Assembly: GCA_017979445.1 (NCBI GenBank)
Contig: CM030711.1
Location: forward strand, 10,571,221-10,635,220
DNA from: Akebia trifoliata
Lineage: Eukaryota; Streptophyta; Magnoliopsida; Ranunculales; Lardizabalaceae
Direction: 5' to 3'
Length of the DNA stretch: 64,000 nt
Part shown: in pieces, positions 47,013 to 58,351 of the stretch
Layout of the letters: the number at the start of each line of letters is the position of its first letter
Position numbering within the stretch: position 1 is the first letter of the stretch
Translations under genes and position numbers: made by a program
Notes under the pieces: model-generated
The model's input: the letters and a program-made list of their open reading frames with translations, nothing else
The model's database searches: none
Told to the model about the DNA's origin: nothing

Positions 47013-47982
47013 TCATGCTTCATCACTGTTCTGAAAGGAGGTAATCTTGTTCCTTGCTCTTTTAACAATCAAGGATTTGTAAAAAAATGGGGTGTTGGAG
47101 TCTCCTAGCTTCAACCAGTTTATTCTAAACTGCTGTCTTGTGGCTGCTTCTAGTTTTCTAGCAATCTCGTAGTATTTATAAGCAAGTCTCTTTTCCTTGG
47201 CAGCAAGGTTCCTATTGAGAGGTTGCTCTTGGATGGCTCGTTGAATGTCTTCCAACTTTTGGGAAGTGTGTTCAGCCTTCCTCTTGTCCTCTCCAAAGTG
47301 TTGCGTACTCCAAGCCTTTAACGTGGCTTTAAGTCTTTTAAGCTTCAAGACAATCTTGTACATATGTTTTCCTCTTACTGGTTTATTCCAGCTTGTCTTC
47401 ACCAGGTCGAGGAACCTCTTGTCAGCTACCCAAAAGTTGTAGAATCTAAAAAGTCTCAGTTTGCTATTGTTTTCCTCCCCCGTGGTGACAGACACGAGGC
47501 TGTGGTCAAAGATCTCCTGAGGATGGAATTCAACTTTAGAGCAATTAAAGGTCATTAGACAATAGATGTTGGTTAGCACTCTGTCAAATTTGGACATGAT
47601 TTTTCTGTCATCCTGTTGATTGCATTAAGTGATTGGCGTCCTCTAGCCTTTAAGTCCATAAGGCTTGCTTTCTGTAAGTTTTCCACTAAGTCTTTGACAT
47701 CAATATTAGTTACTCTTCTTCTTCCTACCTTTTCTCCAGCTTTATTTGTAGCATTGAAATCTCCCATCACTAGGCAAGGAATGTTTGTGTTGGCAGCAAT
47801 ACATTATAGCTCTATCCAAGCTCTTTTTCTTTCCTATCTATCGTTAAGCCGATGTACGATGGTTAGCAAGAAATTGGGTCCTACATTGACATTCCCTTGC
47901 ATGGTTATCAACTAGTCAGATTTGGCCACAAAGTCCATATTGACTCGGTTTTTGTTCCATCTCACCCAGATCCTACCCCTCA
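47013..47982 (-). pseudogene. L1 endonuclease C-terminal part and EN-RT linker
   Basis: MGDFNA at about 47770-47753 is the endonuclease signature. Upstream RIWVRWN near 47965 is the end of an earlier endonuclease block, and KFDRVLTN near 47590 the next. The linker (47540-47013) contains FRFYNFWVADKRFLDLVK and a SNTPFF-type motif (LGDSNTPFFYKSL), all normal for plant L1. The first ~100 residues of the endonuclease are absent. Confidence 0.82.
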
Positions 47983-48425
47983 AGGTATGTTGGAATTTTA
48001 CATAATAAATGTTCATTTGAATTAATTGTCAAAGCATTTAATGCAAACAAAAAATTAAAATTCAAAGACTCAATGCACTAAGCATTTATTAATTAAAAAA
48101 AGGAATTATTATCTAAAAGACCAACATACCCTTGTCTTTTTCACTAAAAGACAAAATAGGTAAAAATATTATTGAAAACAAATGTGATGGAGGATGCTAT
48201 GATTTTATTGGAAAAAATTTGGAGGACAAGCTTCCATCCAGCTAGGATAAATATCACCTGTGACCTTGTGGTGGCTGTTCAACATAGTGACAAAAATATG
48301 TGATTTTATGAAAAATTACAATTAAACTATGATTTTAATGGTTGATTAAGTTGCATTTTTTTTTCGAAAAAATCGCGAAGTTTTTGAAAAAATATTTGAA
48401 TTTTTAAAAATTCTTAATTGATGAT

Positions 48426-48433
<8 letters not shown>

Positions 48434-48473
<40 letters not shown>
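48434..48473. repeat. (TTA)n microsatellite private to duplication copy 2
   Basis: About 13 units of a TTA/ATT trinucleotide. The paralogous place in copy 1 (about 33645-33685) is merely T/A-rich. Confidence 0.95.
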
Positions 48474-48628
48474 TAACTTTTAGCATTTTTAAGTGTTATT
48501 TTATCATCTAATATATGAAATACTTCTTTTAACTACGGGATTGGGTCTTTTAAATAATTTTTAATACTACAACGTACTTTTTGGTAGAAGCATTAAGAGT
48601 TGATGGCTTTTTGTAGGAAACCATTAAG

Positions 48629-49599
48629 ATGATGGGAAGTATAATGGCGCTTACAGATCATGCGGTTGTGCCTATCAGTGCAATCCTAACTGCAATCAAG
48701 GAGCTTGGAGATAAAGAGTTGAACAAAATGATCCCCTAATCATCATGCAAGTTTCTTCTCTAAGTAATCTTTTTTCATCATCATTTCATGAAACCTAATG
48801 TATTCATTATTTTATACTAATCTTCCTAGAAAAAATATTTCATTGGGATCTTGATTTAAACATTTCTGGCTAGTAAATGAGTCATTACTCATTACAAGAA
48901 GTGTACAATGTGTTAAAGTAAATCAAGACTCTTTGCATGTTTGCCCTTGTTTGGCAAGCTGTTGTAAGTTTTCCATATGATGATCTTGTCTTCTAAGAAA
49001 AAAGAGAAAAAAAAATGATTCAAACATGAAAATTCTTGGATAGTCATGTTGAATATGGATCACCTTATTTCCAAATTACGATCTTCTACTTCATAGCAAA
49101 CAAGAACCCCAATAGGATCCCCATACTAACAAATTGTGGATATCAAAGAGAATTTTATAGTGAAATAATCTTATTACAAATGAGTTTCTGCAGGTCCCTT
49201 TCTTTTTCAAAAATTACTTTTTGATCGTTCTTCAGACATGCACACAAAAAAGGGAATAACTTTTTTGGGGGTATACGTACCTAGAATTACTTGTGGGAAA
49301 ATATGAAAAAGATCAGTGGGAATGCAGGTTTCTCTTCAAATGTCGTCATTTATGATGACCCTCATAACAACTGCCTACTGAGTCGTGCATGATCACCAAC
49401 TTTTTTGAATATTCATATTTGGTTCTAATAAATTATAATCTATTTAATTTGAGGTTGGACTTTGATGTACAAACAACTGAATAATTTTCTATCAAGTCTT
49501 CCTCAGTGGATATTGTCATCTCGATCTTGAAAGCACATGAATTATCTGGTGATCAGTTGCTTAAATAGATCTCTCAAGTGTTGAAATCTGGCGGGTTAG
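48629..49599 (+). pseudogene. CIAPIN1/DRE2-like pseudogene, copy 2 (5' part)
   Basis: Exon-1 equivalent from 48629: MMGSIMALTDHAVVPISA, then a frame slip within KELGDK that gives a premature stop. Exon-2 equivalent at about 49456-49599: SSVDIVISILKAHELSGD, followed by an in-frame TAG at 49566-49568 at the same codon as in copy 1. The rest of the gene is cut off by the copia LTR at 49600. It lacks about 190 bp that copy 1 has near 34500-34690. Confidence 0.82.
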
Positions 49600-50116
49600 T
49601 GTTGGAATTATTTTTATTATTATTTATTTTCATTATCAAAATTATTTTTGTGGTCTTTTCACATATACAAATTTTATATAAATACTGGATTGTAATTTGT
49701 TCAAAACATTGAGGATAAAATTGGAAACCATGCTAATGGTCTGGCATTGGTTTCCATCATCAAATTTGATGGGTTAGTGGACATCCTATCAAAATTTAAG
49801 TGGTATTCACCTAATACTAAAATTCTTCGATGGGTAGAAAATCTAGTATTCTTCTTTATAAATAGGTGGTCGTCCTCCACCTCTCTACACACAGATTATT
49901 CTATTATTGAGATAGAGGTTCCCATCACCAAAAGTGTAGGCAGAGTTGGGGTAGTGCACCTATTCTTCGCAGATCAAGATCAATATATTTCACGAATAAT
50001 CGAAAAACGAATTCAAGTATTTTACAATTATTGTTTTTAGATTCGATTATTTTATTGTTTGTTCAAGATCAAATCCTAGATCCATGTTTAATATGTTCAC
50101 AGTATTTTGACAAACA
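49600..50116 (+). repeat. Copia 5' LTR
   Basis: Starts TGTTGGAATTATTTTTATTA exactly where homology to duplication copy 1 stops, and ends GACAAACA two bases before the primer-binding site. Length 517 bp. The partner LTR is not in the window, so the ends rest on TG...CA and the primer site. Confidence 0.8.
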
Positions 50117-50118
50117 AT

Positions 50119-50130
50119 TGGTATCAGAGC
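50119..50130 (+). promoter_or_regulatory. Copia primer-binding site
   Basis: TGGTATCAGAGC, the usual initiator tRNA-Met complement of plant copia elements, two bases after the LTR. Confidence 0.9.
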
Positions 50131-52317
50131 TGCTTTAGATTTGTTTTTATTCAAAACTGTTGATTAAATCTGAGTTAAATAGATTTAATTTTGAAATAAA
50201 TATTTTTTATTTTATTTATTTATTTAAAGTCGATTTATCCAAAAATAAAATCTGCGTTTTTTGTTTTCCAAATCAAGAACACAATGGACTTCTGTAAATC
50301 CATTAAAAACAGAAAATAATATTGTAATCTCGTTCGGTCAATCCAGTTCTAGAAGAACATTAAAAACCCTTGTTCAATTTTTTTTATTATGGAAGTATCT
50401 GAAGGATGACTTCGATTCTATCAAGAAATCGATCAAAGAAACAAACGAATAATTTCTGATCAAGTTCGCATCTCTACGTTGATTGGCCGGCATGTTCATA
50501 GGTTAAACCCATTGAAACGACAATAAGGTTGAAAATTTTTCTTTCTTTCATTAGTTATTTAAAGTAAATTTGCAAAGAAAAGATTTCGATTGATTTTTTC
50601 GAAGGTTTATAATAATAAATAAATAAAATAGTCACGATTTTTTTTTTAATCGGACGTTATCGAAAGTTTTTCGGTGACCGTAGGTGTCTCCCGATGCTGT
50701 TGAATAGACCTGCCAGTCTGCGAATGGGTGGCTGCAGTTGTGATAGCGACGGTTAGGGTTTTTAGTCGTTCTGTCTTCTTGAGGAAGAAGACGATCAATT
50801 GGGTTTTCGTTTTGGGCCAACCCGATTAAGTTTTGGTTGGGCTAAGCCTATTATAATTGTTTTGTTGGGCTAGGCCAGTTTCTTATTTGATTGGGTTTAG
50901 GTTTCGGTTTTGGCCAACCCGATTCGGGTTTTTGGTTGGGCTTTATATTGTGATTGAGCTAAGCCCGTTTCATAATATAACATATGATTTTAAAGTCTGT
51001 TGGGTTAAACCCGTTTCAGACTCTAACCGACCCACTTATCTGACTCGTTTTAGTCAAACCGGTCCAACCGAACCGATTCAGTTGGTTCAAACGTGAACCA
51101 GACCATAGAAAACTATTTTTTTCCTTTAAATTTTTTGAAAAATCATAACTAATTCATTTTAACTCCGATTTGGACAAAACAAGAGTCTATTTTGAATATT
51201 TTTTCGAGATATATTCAATAAAAATATTAAAATAATTTGTTAACAATAACATATAACAGTAAAGTTCAGATTAAGTTATACCATTTGGAGAATATATCTA
51301 TGTTTGCTTTCTTTTTATATTGAAAATTTAGTTGTTATTTTTTTAATGAACCCACATGCAAAATAAGAATAATTAGAAAGCAAATTTAGATATATTTTGG
51401 TATAGGTCTTGCTTACAGGGGTTTAGGAAGACACTTTAAGTGATCGTTCTTGAATTCTGCCTAAAGGTGACCGTTCTATAAAAGTTACGGGTTCTTGAAT
51501 TCTGAGACTTAATGTCTCAATAAGTTACTTTGTGACACTCTTTTGCATGAAATCATTAGCTTCTGCCTAAAGGTGATTTAGGGATTTTTGTATAGATCGA
51601 GTGAATATAATAGTCACAAGTGTGAAAGTGAGAGAAGGATAACCCTCTTACCTAAAGGTGTGGATAGTGTCTGGATTGAACTGGAATATAAGTGGCTAGG
51701 TCTATATGCGTACTCCAACGCAATTTTAGGGAACATACATCATAGTGAGATCTCAGTCCAAAGGCAAGTCTTGATGATGCGATTTGTTTGTACCTGCAGA
51801 GTAGAAAGTTTCACCCTTGATAAAATACTCTGAAACAATTCGACCAAAATCCATGGTACGAATTGAAAGAATTGAATCCAACTATGGATGGGCCATTGAT
51901 TCAAAAGAGTCTGGCAGGAATTAAACCTCTTGATAGCTCTAATTACTTATCCTAGAGGATGAATATTGACATTTTGTTGGGATGCATGGATTTTATTTTT
52001 GTTCTCTTTGAGGACATGTCACCAGCTGCCTTTTAGATTCTACGGAGTTGATGAGGACCCATTTTGCTAATTGAGAAAAGGCTAATAGATTGTCTATAAT
52101 GATCATTCGAGTATCTATTAGTGAGACTAGTTAAAGAACTATTATAGATCATCAAGAAACAGTTTGTGAGAACAAAAAGTTCTGTTCAGTATGAGTATTT
52201 GGGTCAGTTAATGAATCTAAAATATGATGATAACGGAAATGTGCGGGAACGTATGCTTAAGATTTTAAGAATCAGAAAATAATCAAGAAAAATATAGAAG
52301 CTGGGAAAACAGATAGT
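50131..52317 (+). other. Copia leader and decayed gag
   Basis: No continuous frame. 50800-51110 is a tract with repeated TTGGGCTAGGCC/CCAACCCGATT words. The gag frame is probably in about 51840-52317 but is broken by many stops. Confidence 0.5.
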
Positions 52318-52440
52318 GAAGATTGTTGGTTTTGCAATAAGAAGGGATATATGAAGAGGGATTGCTTTGTGTATAACAAGTGGATGCAAAAGAATCCAAG
52401 AGGGGTTCGTCAGCAGGAAAAACCCCAAACTAGAGGATAG
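52318..52440 (+). pseudogene. Copia gag zinc knuckle, altered
   Basis: Reads DCWFCNKKGYMKRDCF: the C-x2-C and last Cys of a CCHC knuckle are present, but the His position is Tyr. It lies at the expected place at the end of gag. Confidence 0.7.
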
Positions 52441-52739
52441 ATTTTTTTCTTGGGAATGTAGAGGCATTGTAGGTTGAAGTTGTTGGAGCTTATCGCCTCA
52501 TTCTCGATACATGACACTCTTTGATTTTGGAGGATACTTTTTTACATCTCATTTTTTAGTTGGAATATTATTTCTATTTATAGATTGGACATTGATGGTT
52601 GTGTTTTTTATTTTTCGCGACAGTAGGATGCACGTTCTTTATCATGATAACGTTGTTGGACATGATTTTTTATTGAATGGTCTTTATTAGTTATCTTTGG
52701 ATTGTTTGTTTGCTTCTTCTCTGTTATGTTTATTTGTTG

Positions 52740-52920
52740 ATTCACATGTTATGGGGTCTAAGTGTCCTAGTTCGTCAGAAAACTCTTCTACATTATGGCA
52801 TTTGAAATTAAGTCACATTTATAATGAAACTAGAATCCTAAGTTAAGGAAGGAATTCTAGGCCCTCTAGACTTTTCAGATTTTGATGTTTATATGGATTG
52901 CCTTAAAAAAAGATGATTAA
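52740..52920 (+). pseudogene. Copia GAG-pre-integrase remnant
   Basis: LWHLKLSH near 52795 and GILGPLDFSDFDVYMDCLKK at 52855-52910 (frame-shifted relative to each other) match the short domain before copia integrase. Cys/His positions are partly lost. The integrase core that should follow is missing, so an internal deletion is likely. Confidence 0.65.
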
Positions 52921-53129
52921 ACAATGGAAGTTTGAAGCTACTAGAGTTATTAATTTGCTAGGTTTCTTGAATATGGTCAAAATAGTGGGAGTGAAAAATG
53001 AAGAAATGTTATATTTAAAAAGAAACGTAGTGATCTATCAATATATTTTATTCCATAACCAATCATTCCTATTAAGTGATATACCCGAGAATGTAGACCT
53101 GCTATTATAGATGATTATGAGGTGTATTT

Positions 53130-54134
53130 TCAGGAATGAGATATTATCAAAGGCGATGTAGATGATTTTTCTACATTCAAAGAAGTAATGGACTCAAATA
53201 AATCTCAATTCTGACAGGAAGCAATGAAAGAAGAATTGAGATCTATGAAAAAGAATGAAGTATGAGAACTAACGACGTTTCCAGAAGGTCATAAGATAAT
53301 AAAATGAAAATAGACTTTCAAACCTAAAAGGGATTCAGAAGGTAAGGTCGAGAGGTTCAAAGCAAGACTTGTAGTAAATGATTTCAAGCAAAAGTCAGGT
53401 ATTGACTTCAGTGAAACTTATTCTCCAATTTCTTCTAAAGATTCACTGAGGATCATCTTGGCGATAGTGGCACACTATGATTTAGATTTACGTCAGATGG
53501 ATGTAAAAATTACTTTAATGGTAAATTGGATGAGAAGATTTACATGGCACAACCTGATGGTTTTAAAGTTGATAAAACAGAACATCTTGTCAGCAAGCTA
53601 AAAAGATCAATTTATGGGTTGAAATAAGCATCATGATAGTGGTACTTAAAATTTGATCAAGTGGTGACCGGATACGGATTTAAAGAAAATGTCATCGACA
53701 AGTGCATATATTTCAAGATGAGTAGGAGTCGATTTATCATTCTTGTACTTTATGTTGATGATGTATTGTTGGCAAGCATTGATGTTCATCTCTTGTGTGA
53801 TACAAAGTCCCTACTGTCAAAAAGTTTTGACATGAAAGATATAAGGGATGCTCAATATGTTCTTGGGATTAAAATTCACAGAGATAGATAAGCTGAGTTT
53901 TTGGGTTTGTCATAAAAGGCATACATTGAAAATGTGCTTAAAAGATTTGATATGGATAAATGTGCTTCGGGTGAGACTCTTGTGGTAAAAGGAGATGTAT
54001 TCAGTCAAGATCAGTGTCCTAAAAACAAATTTGAGAAGATGGAGGTTGATGCACCAGAATATGCCTCAGCAATCGATAGTCTTATGTATGAAATGATTTG
54101 CATACGACCCAATATCAGTTATATTGATGGTATG
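53130..54134 (+). pseudogene. Copia reverse transcriptase remnant
   Basis: Pieces of RVT_2 in order: FKARLVVNDFKQKSGIDF near 53360 and ETYSPISSKDSLRIILA near 53415; then, in frame 53661-53891, ILVLYVDDVLLAS with the catalytic YVDD intact and DMKDIRDAQYVLGIKIHRDR; then KRFDMDKC and an altered DSLMYEMICIRPNIS. Stops (for example at 53625 and 53889) and frame slips show it is dead. It is cut at 54134 by the gypsy LTR. Confidence 0.88.
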
Positions 54135-55445
54135 TGATAAGGTCCCAATAATCTCACTTTAGGATCGTAATTTCACCGAGATTACCATCGTATAAATACT
54201 AGTTCCCTTAAAGTAATAATAAATTTTATTAAATTCCAAATTAATGTGACTAACAATAGTTTGTTACTAATTTCAGGTGAAAAGGGCATATTCAGAAACC
54301 AACAAAAAAATTAACAATTACTGTTACAACATGCGAGCAAAAAGGAAACATTCGGCAAAATCTCAAGGATTTTGGTCGTCACGTCACCGTGTCGCGGTTA
54401 GGTATAACCGCGCCGCGGTCATCTTGAGGAATTTGTCCTCGAGATTTGCACAGAAGCTTCCAATTGCTTCGGTGGTTGTAACTGAATGGGTCGTTCGAAG
54501 CGAATAATCTGAAAAGTTGATCCGATTACCCGAATACGAATGTTATAAATTGGAGGGTTGATTTTAGAGAAGGGGTCTTCTCTTTGCTCTCTTCTTCTCT
54601 AATTTTTGATTTTTCCTCTCTTTAATTCTATGTAATTTTCTATTGAGAGAGTTCTTGAGAGTAGTGAGAACATCAAGAGTGCTCAATTCTTTATCTTTGT
54701 AATTTTTTGGAGAGCTATAAATAAGGATTATAGATCGATCATCATCTTCTTCACCCATTTTCTTTGCTCTTTTATTAATTTCTGTAATATGAATCTTGCG
54801 ATGATCGGCTAGACTCTCCGTAGAGAGGTTAAGAATGCCGGAGCAATTTCATCCAACTTATGTTGTTTTAAATTCTTTCTTTCTGCTTTATGTGTTAATT
54901 CTGAAATTCCTCTTAGAACAAGATTAGCAAACTTATACATTCAAATCAAGCTTAGATGATTGTTACTTAGATAAGCTCAAGAATAATCATGCTATGTGAA
55001 GAATTGAAGTTTAAGTCAGCTAATCTTGTTTAAGTTTGGGATTCTCATGAATACTTTTTGATTACCATCAATGTTTAATTCGATTTTTTTCTTTCGATCC
55101 ACGAGCAATGACTTGCTACGTGGATTGAGTTATAATTAGAATAAATCAACATTTTGGATGAATTGCAAGGGTTGAATTGACCTCTCTAAACTCTTTTCCA
55201 TATATTTTCAATTCCTACTGTTAGTTTCAATTTCATTTACAAATCAGTGGCTACTCTCATCTCTGTTTTTTTTAAACAAATCAATTTTGTTTTTAAGAAA
55301 AATCTGTTGTTAATTCTGTTTTGGCCTTTTTATCCGAATGAGATTTTTGAATCCAAACTGTCCCTGTGGAATGAATTCGACTTACCCAAAGTCTTAGTTC
55401 ACATCTCTATCTCTACATTTATTTAGCAAGATTTACAACCGATCA
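54135..55445 (+). repeat. Gypsy 5' LTR
   Basis: Starts TGTGATAAGGTCCCAATAAT (or two bases later at TGATAAGG) and ends CCGATCA three bases before the primer site. About 1.31 kb. A TATA-like TATAAATAAGG at about 54715 and CTTTGCTCTC tracts are plausible promoter elements. Both boundaries are inferred without the 3' partner. Confidence 0.75.
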
Positions 55446-55448
55446 AAA

Positions 55449-55466
55449 TGGCATCGCTGCTGGGGA
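55449..55466 (+). promoter_or_regulatory. Gypsy primer-binding site
   Basis: TGGCATCGCTGCTGGGGA. It resembles the primer site usual for Athila/Tat elements (TGGCGCC...GGGGA), with changes mainly C/T and G/A, consistent with deamination. Confidence 0.7.
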
Positions 55467-56699
55467 CAGCGAGTTGATTCATTTTTCAATTCGGAAAGTA
55501 TCCGAAACAGTTTTTAAAATAGAACCGAACGTGTTTTGCTTGAAACAGAAGCCAAACGAACAGAAAAAAATTTGAAAATTTTTTCATTACAATCCTCAGG
55601 ATATCAGAAATAATTTCCAATTTGAAAAATCTATTTTCATCAAAATTTCACCGCGCCACGGTTGCCCCTAGGTGCTCCGCGGTAACGTGGCAATATTTGT
55701 TGCTAATTTTTGTTGAACAAGTTTCTGACATCATGGACATTGTAATGGTCATATTGTTTTTTTTTTTTAGCATTCTGATTTGAATAATTTTGTTATTTTC
55801 AGGTGAAGGACTTGATGGATTTCAACGAAAGGCGACACGTGGAACTTTTATCCACCAAATTGATTTCCTCACCAAGAAGACAACAACTTCCAATTCTCTG
55901 TTCATTTTATTAATTTTTTTCTTTCTCTTAGAAAACAATTTGTATTAGGAACTTCAGTTTGTATTAATTTTTAATTCATCCGAGAGGGCTCGGATTGTAA
56001 TAGATTTAGGGACGGACGATAGTGGGATGAAACTATCTCAGCCCCTCGGGTTCGTACACCAAATTTGGTGTTAGTGGCCCGAGTCTACTCAACTCGATCA
56101 TCCCCCGTCTAGAACGGGAGGTAAATTTCGAAACACTTACGCATCACTCACAAGTGAGTTTCTGTATTGCTTTTGAGCGACTAATCTGTACACATTGGAT
56201 TGCACATAATAACAAGGGCACCCTTACGAGGATGGCACCATAAGATAAGAATCGGAGTTCATTACCGATATCTTGCCCTTCTAGGAAAATCAAATTCACA
56301 GCAAATTAATTAATTAAAATTTGATTAGACTGGACTCTAGGTTCCATCGAGCTCATTAAGCAAAGCTAATCAAAAGTTGCACCAATTGCACTTCTTGATG
56401 GTGAACAGTGCCTAAGCCCAATCTTGCCTTGTAGTTCTACGTGAATTCAGGGGATAGACACATGTCTATTCAAGACGAGAGGTGATCTAAGAGTGCCCTT
56501 GCTCAGCATTGTGCGCCACCTCTCCTCTGGAGATTAAACTGGCTATTCCGATTTCAGAGATTTGGGTTGGAGGCTTTGATTAATCCTTTGAATCAGTTAG
56601 GAGCTGTCTAGTAATAGGCACCCAGTTCTCATGTGTGAATTTCTCACTCTTATTGTGTGTAATTTGGTAGTGTATGTTAGGTAGGAGATCGCAGAAAAA
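55467..56699 (+). other. Gypsy untranslated leader
   Basis: About 1.2 kb with no long frame, between primer site and gag. Long leaders are usual in Athila-type elements. A T-rich tract lies at 55760-55770. Confidence 0.6.
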
Positions 56700-57719
56700 T
56701 CCAATTATTTTTGATCCAGAGATCACAAGGTCTCACCCTCTACCTAAGGTTAGACGAGAAAGCAACACCGTTTTCATTCCACCAGTCCCAGAAATGGATC
56801 CACATCCACTTCCACCCCACCACATCCATGAGGATCAATGAACGCTCAATGAGTTGTTCGCACCTATTACTGCCAACCCTCCATCATGTATAATTTTATC
56901 TAGCCGCTAATGTGGCACAATTTGAAATTCGGGCAGCCACCATCAATATGCTGCCCAAATTCCACGGTTTCGAAAGTGAACAACCATACAATCACCTCAA
57001 TAAATTCTTGACCTTATGCCAGACATTCAAAAATGCACCTCGATGATGAGAATGTCAAGCTGAGATTATTCCCTCTTTCCCTCGAAGACCATGCTGCGGC
57101 TTGGTTAAATTCCTTGTCCTCCAACTCTATCACTACGTGGGATGAGTTGTTGAGGAAATTCATGGCCAAATTCTTTCCTATGGCGAAGACGAAACAATTC
57201 AAAAATGCCATTCGAAACTTCAAGGGAAGACCGGATGAAGAATTCTCCCAAACTTGGAAAAGGTTCAATGACAACCTTGTTAAGTGTCCGCACCATGGGA
57301 TAGACAAAGCCCAATTAGTTGATTTCTTTTATCGAGGTCTCCCAACAGCCCAGCGTATTCTTCTCAAGTCTATGCATCAGGGTAAATTCATGATTCAAAC
57401 TCCTAATCAAGCTTATGAATTCTTAGTCGAATTGGCTGAGAATGCTCGAAATTGGAGCACAAACATAGGGGATTTCGATAGAGGAGATTTAAGAGTCAAG
57501 AAGCTGGGAATGTATGAGGTTAAGTTTGATCCTGAACTCAAGAATGTCATGAATAGCCTTGTGAGTAGTTTACAAAGTCTCAACAAAAGTTCAACGCTTT
57601 CAGTATCAAAACCAACTTCCAAGAAGCCACTCCAATTCTTCAAGTCGTCACAGAGACATTTTCATCATGTCAGCTGTGTGAGAATTTCAATCATTTTACT
57701 GAGAATTGTCCCACCTTGA
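56700..57719 (+). pseudogene. Gypsy gag (broken by frameshifts)
   Basis: N-terminal part near 56700-56880 (PPVPEMDPHPLPPHH, then TLNELFAP), then TINMLPKFHGFESEQPYNHL near 56945 in a shifted frame, then the open frame 57033-57719. That frame carries the retrotransposon gag domain: RLFPLSLEDHAAAWLNSL, TTWDELLRKFMAKFFP, EEFSQTWKRFNDNLVKCPHH, QLVDFFYRGL. The nucleocapsid zinc knuckle CQLCENFNHFTENC (57669-57711) is chemically intact but in a different frame, so the gag is broken just before it. An in-frame TGA near 56838 adds to this. Confidence 0.9.
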
Positions 57720-58351
57720 CTCTCTCACAATCAGAGCAAGCCAATGCTGTTGGAAATTACAGCACATATAGGAAACCCACTCTTAACTCCTATAGCCAGA
57801 CGTACCATCCTGATAATAGGTTTCAGCCCAATTTTTCATATCGACAAAGTGAACCTATCCAATCAGGAGGTCCTCCAGGGTTTCAGAAAAATTTCAATCG
57901 TCAAACTCATGCTAGTGCGAACCTATCTTTGGTTCCGCAACCATCTTATTCTTCACCTCAAAATTCTGATCAACGGGCGATCGTTGTCGACCCTATGACC
58001 AATTACTCTCCTCCTATTGCTCAAACTAACTCAGGATTGGAATCAATGATGACTGAGATATTAAAGCAACAATAGCAACTCATACAACAATAAATCCAAA
58101 CTACCCAGAGCCAGTCTCAGACCAACCAGGTCACTGCACAAGCAATTAAAAATTTAGAGGTTCAGATGGGTCAGTTAGCTTCATCCATAGGAGAGAAAAA
58201 CAAAGGCCAGTTTCCCAGTCAAACTGTGCCTAATCCAGCAGGACCTGTTCCAAGAGGACAGTATGAAATCAATAGTCAGGCAGGTCCCTCTAATTCTGTC
58301 CAAGCTGTCCACACCTTACGATCTGACAAATTAGTGGACAATAAAGTTTAA
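57720..58351 (+). pseudogene. Gypsy gag-pro spacer
   Basis: Open from 57716 to 58075, rich in Gln, Ser and Pro, with a run of Gln codons in which two read as stops (TAG near 58074, TAA near 58091). A second piece at 58166-58351 ends in TAA. The linker between gag and protease in Athila-like elements is similarly low in complexity. Confidence 0.7.

Larger units (their letters stand above)
43986..47982 (-). mobile_element. L1-type LINE, 5' truncated and decayed
   Basis: Runs on the minus strand. Its poly(A) tail appears as the T run at 43983-43993. Nearly matching direct repeats flank it: AGTATGTTAGAATTTT on the left and AGGTATGTTGGAATTTT on the right (about 43970-43986 and 47983-47999), as expected for target-primed insertion. 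The copy-1 paralogue at about 33149 shows the empty site. From 5' to 3' it holds the last part of an endonuclease, the reverse transcriptase, its C-terminal zinc region and an RNase H. There is no ORF1 and the endonuclease N-terminus is missing, so it was truncated on arrival. Many stops and frame slips show it is inactive. Confidence 0.92.
41120..49599. repeat. Segmental duplication, copy 2 (interrupted)
   Basis: Collinear with 30765-35000 in the same orientation. Interruptions absent from copy 1: a foldback MITE (42071-42484) and an L1 LINE (43986-47982). The homology stops exactly at the TG that begins a copia LTR at 49600. The rest of the duplicated segment, if present, must lie beyond the nested LTR elements, right of the window. 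Confidence 0.88.
49600..54134 (+). mobile_element. Ty1/copia LTR retrotransposon, decayed, 3' part interrupted
   Basis: Begins with an LTR, then a tRNA-Met-type primer site, gag, GAG-pre-integrase and reverse transcriptase in copia order. Its coding sequence is full of stops and frame slips. It ends abruptly inside the RT/RNase H-adjacent region at about 54134, where an Athila-like LTR begins. The integrase core is hard to see; the 52620-52850 stretch is heavily decayed. The 3' half and 3' LTR must lie beyond the window. Confidence 0.88.

Noticed and set aside
45994..47915. Plus-strand frames inside the LINE
   Set aside because: They are shadows of the minus-strand reverse transcriptase and endonuclease.
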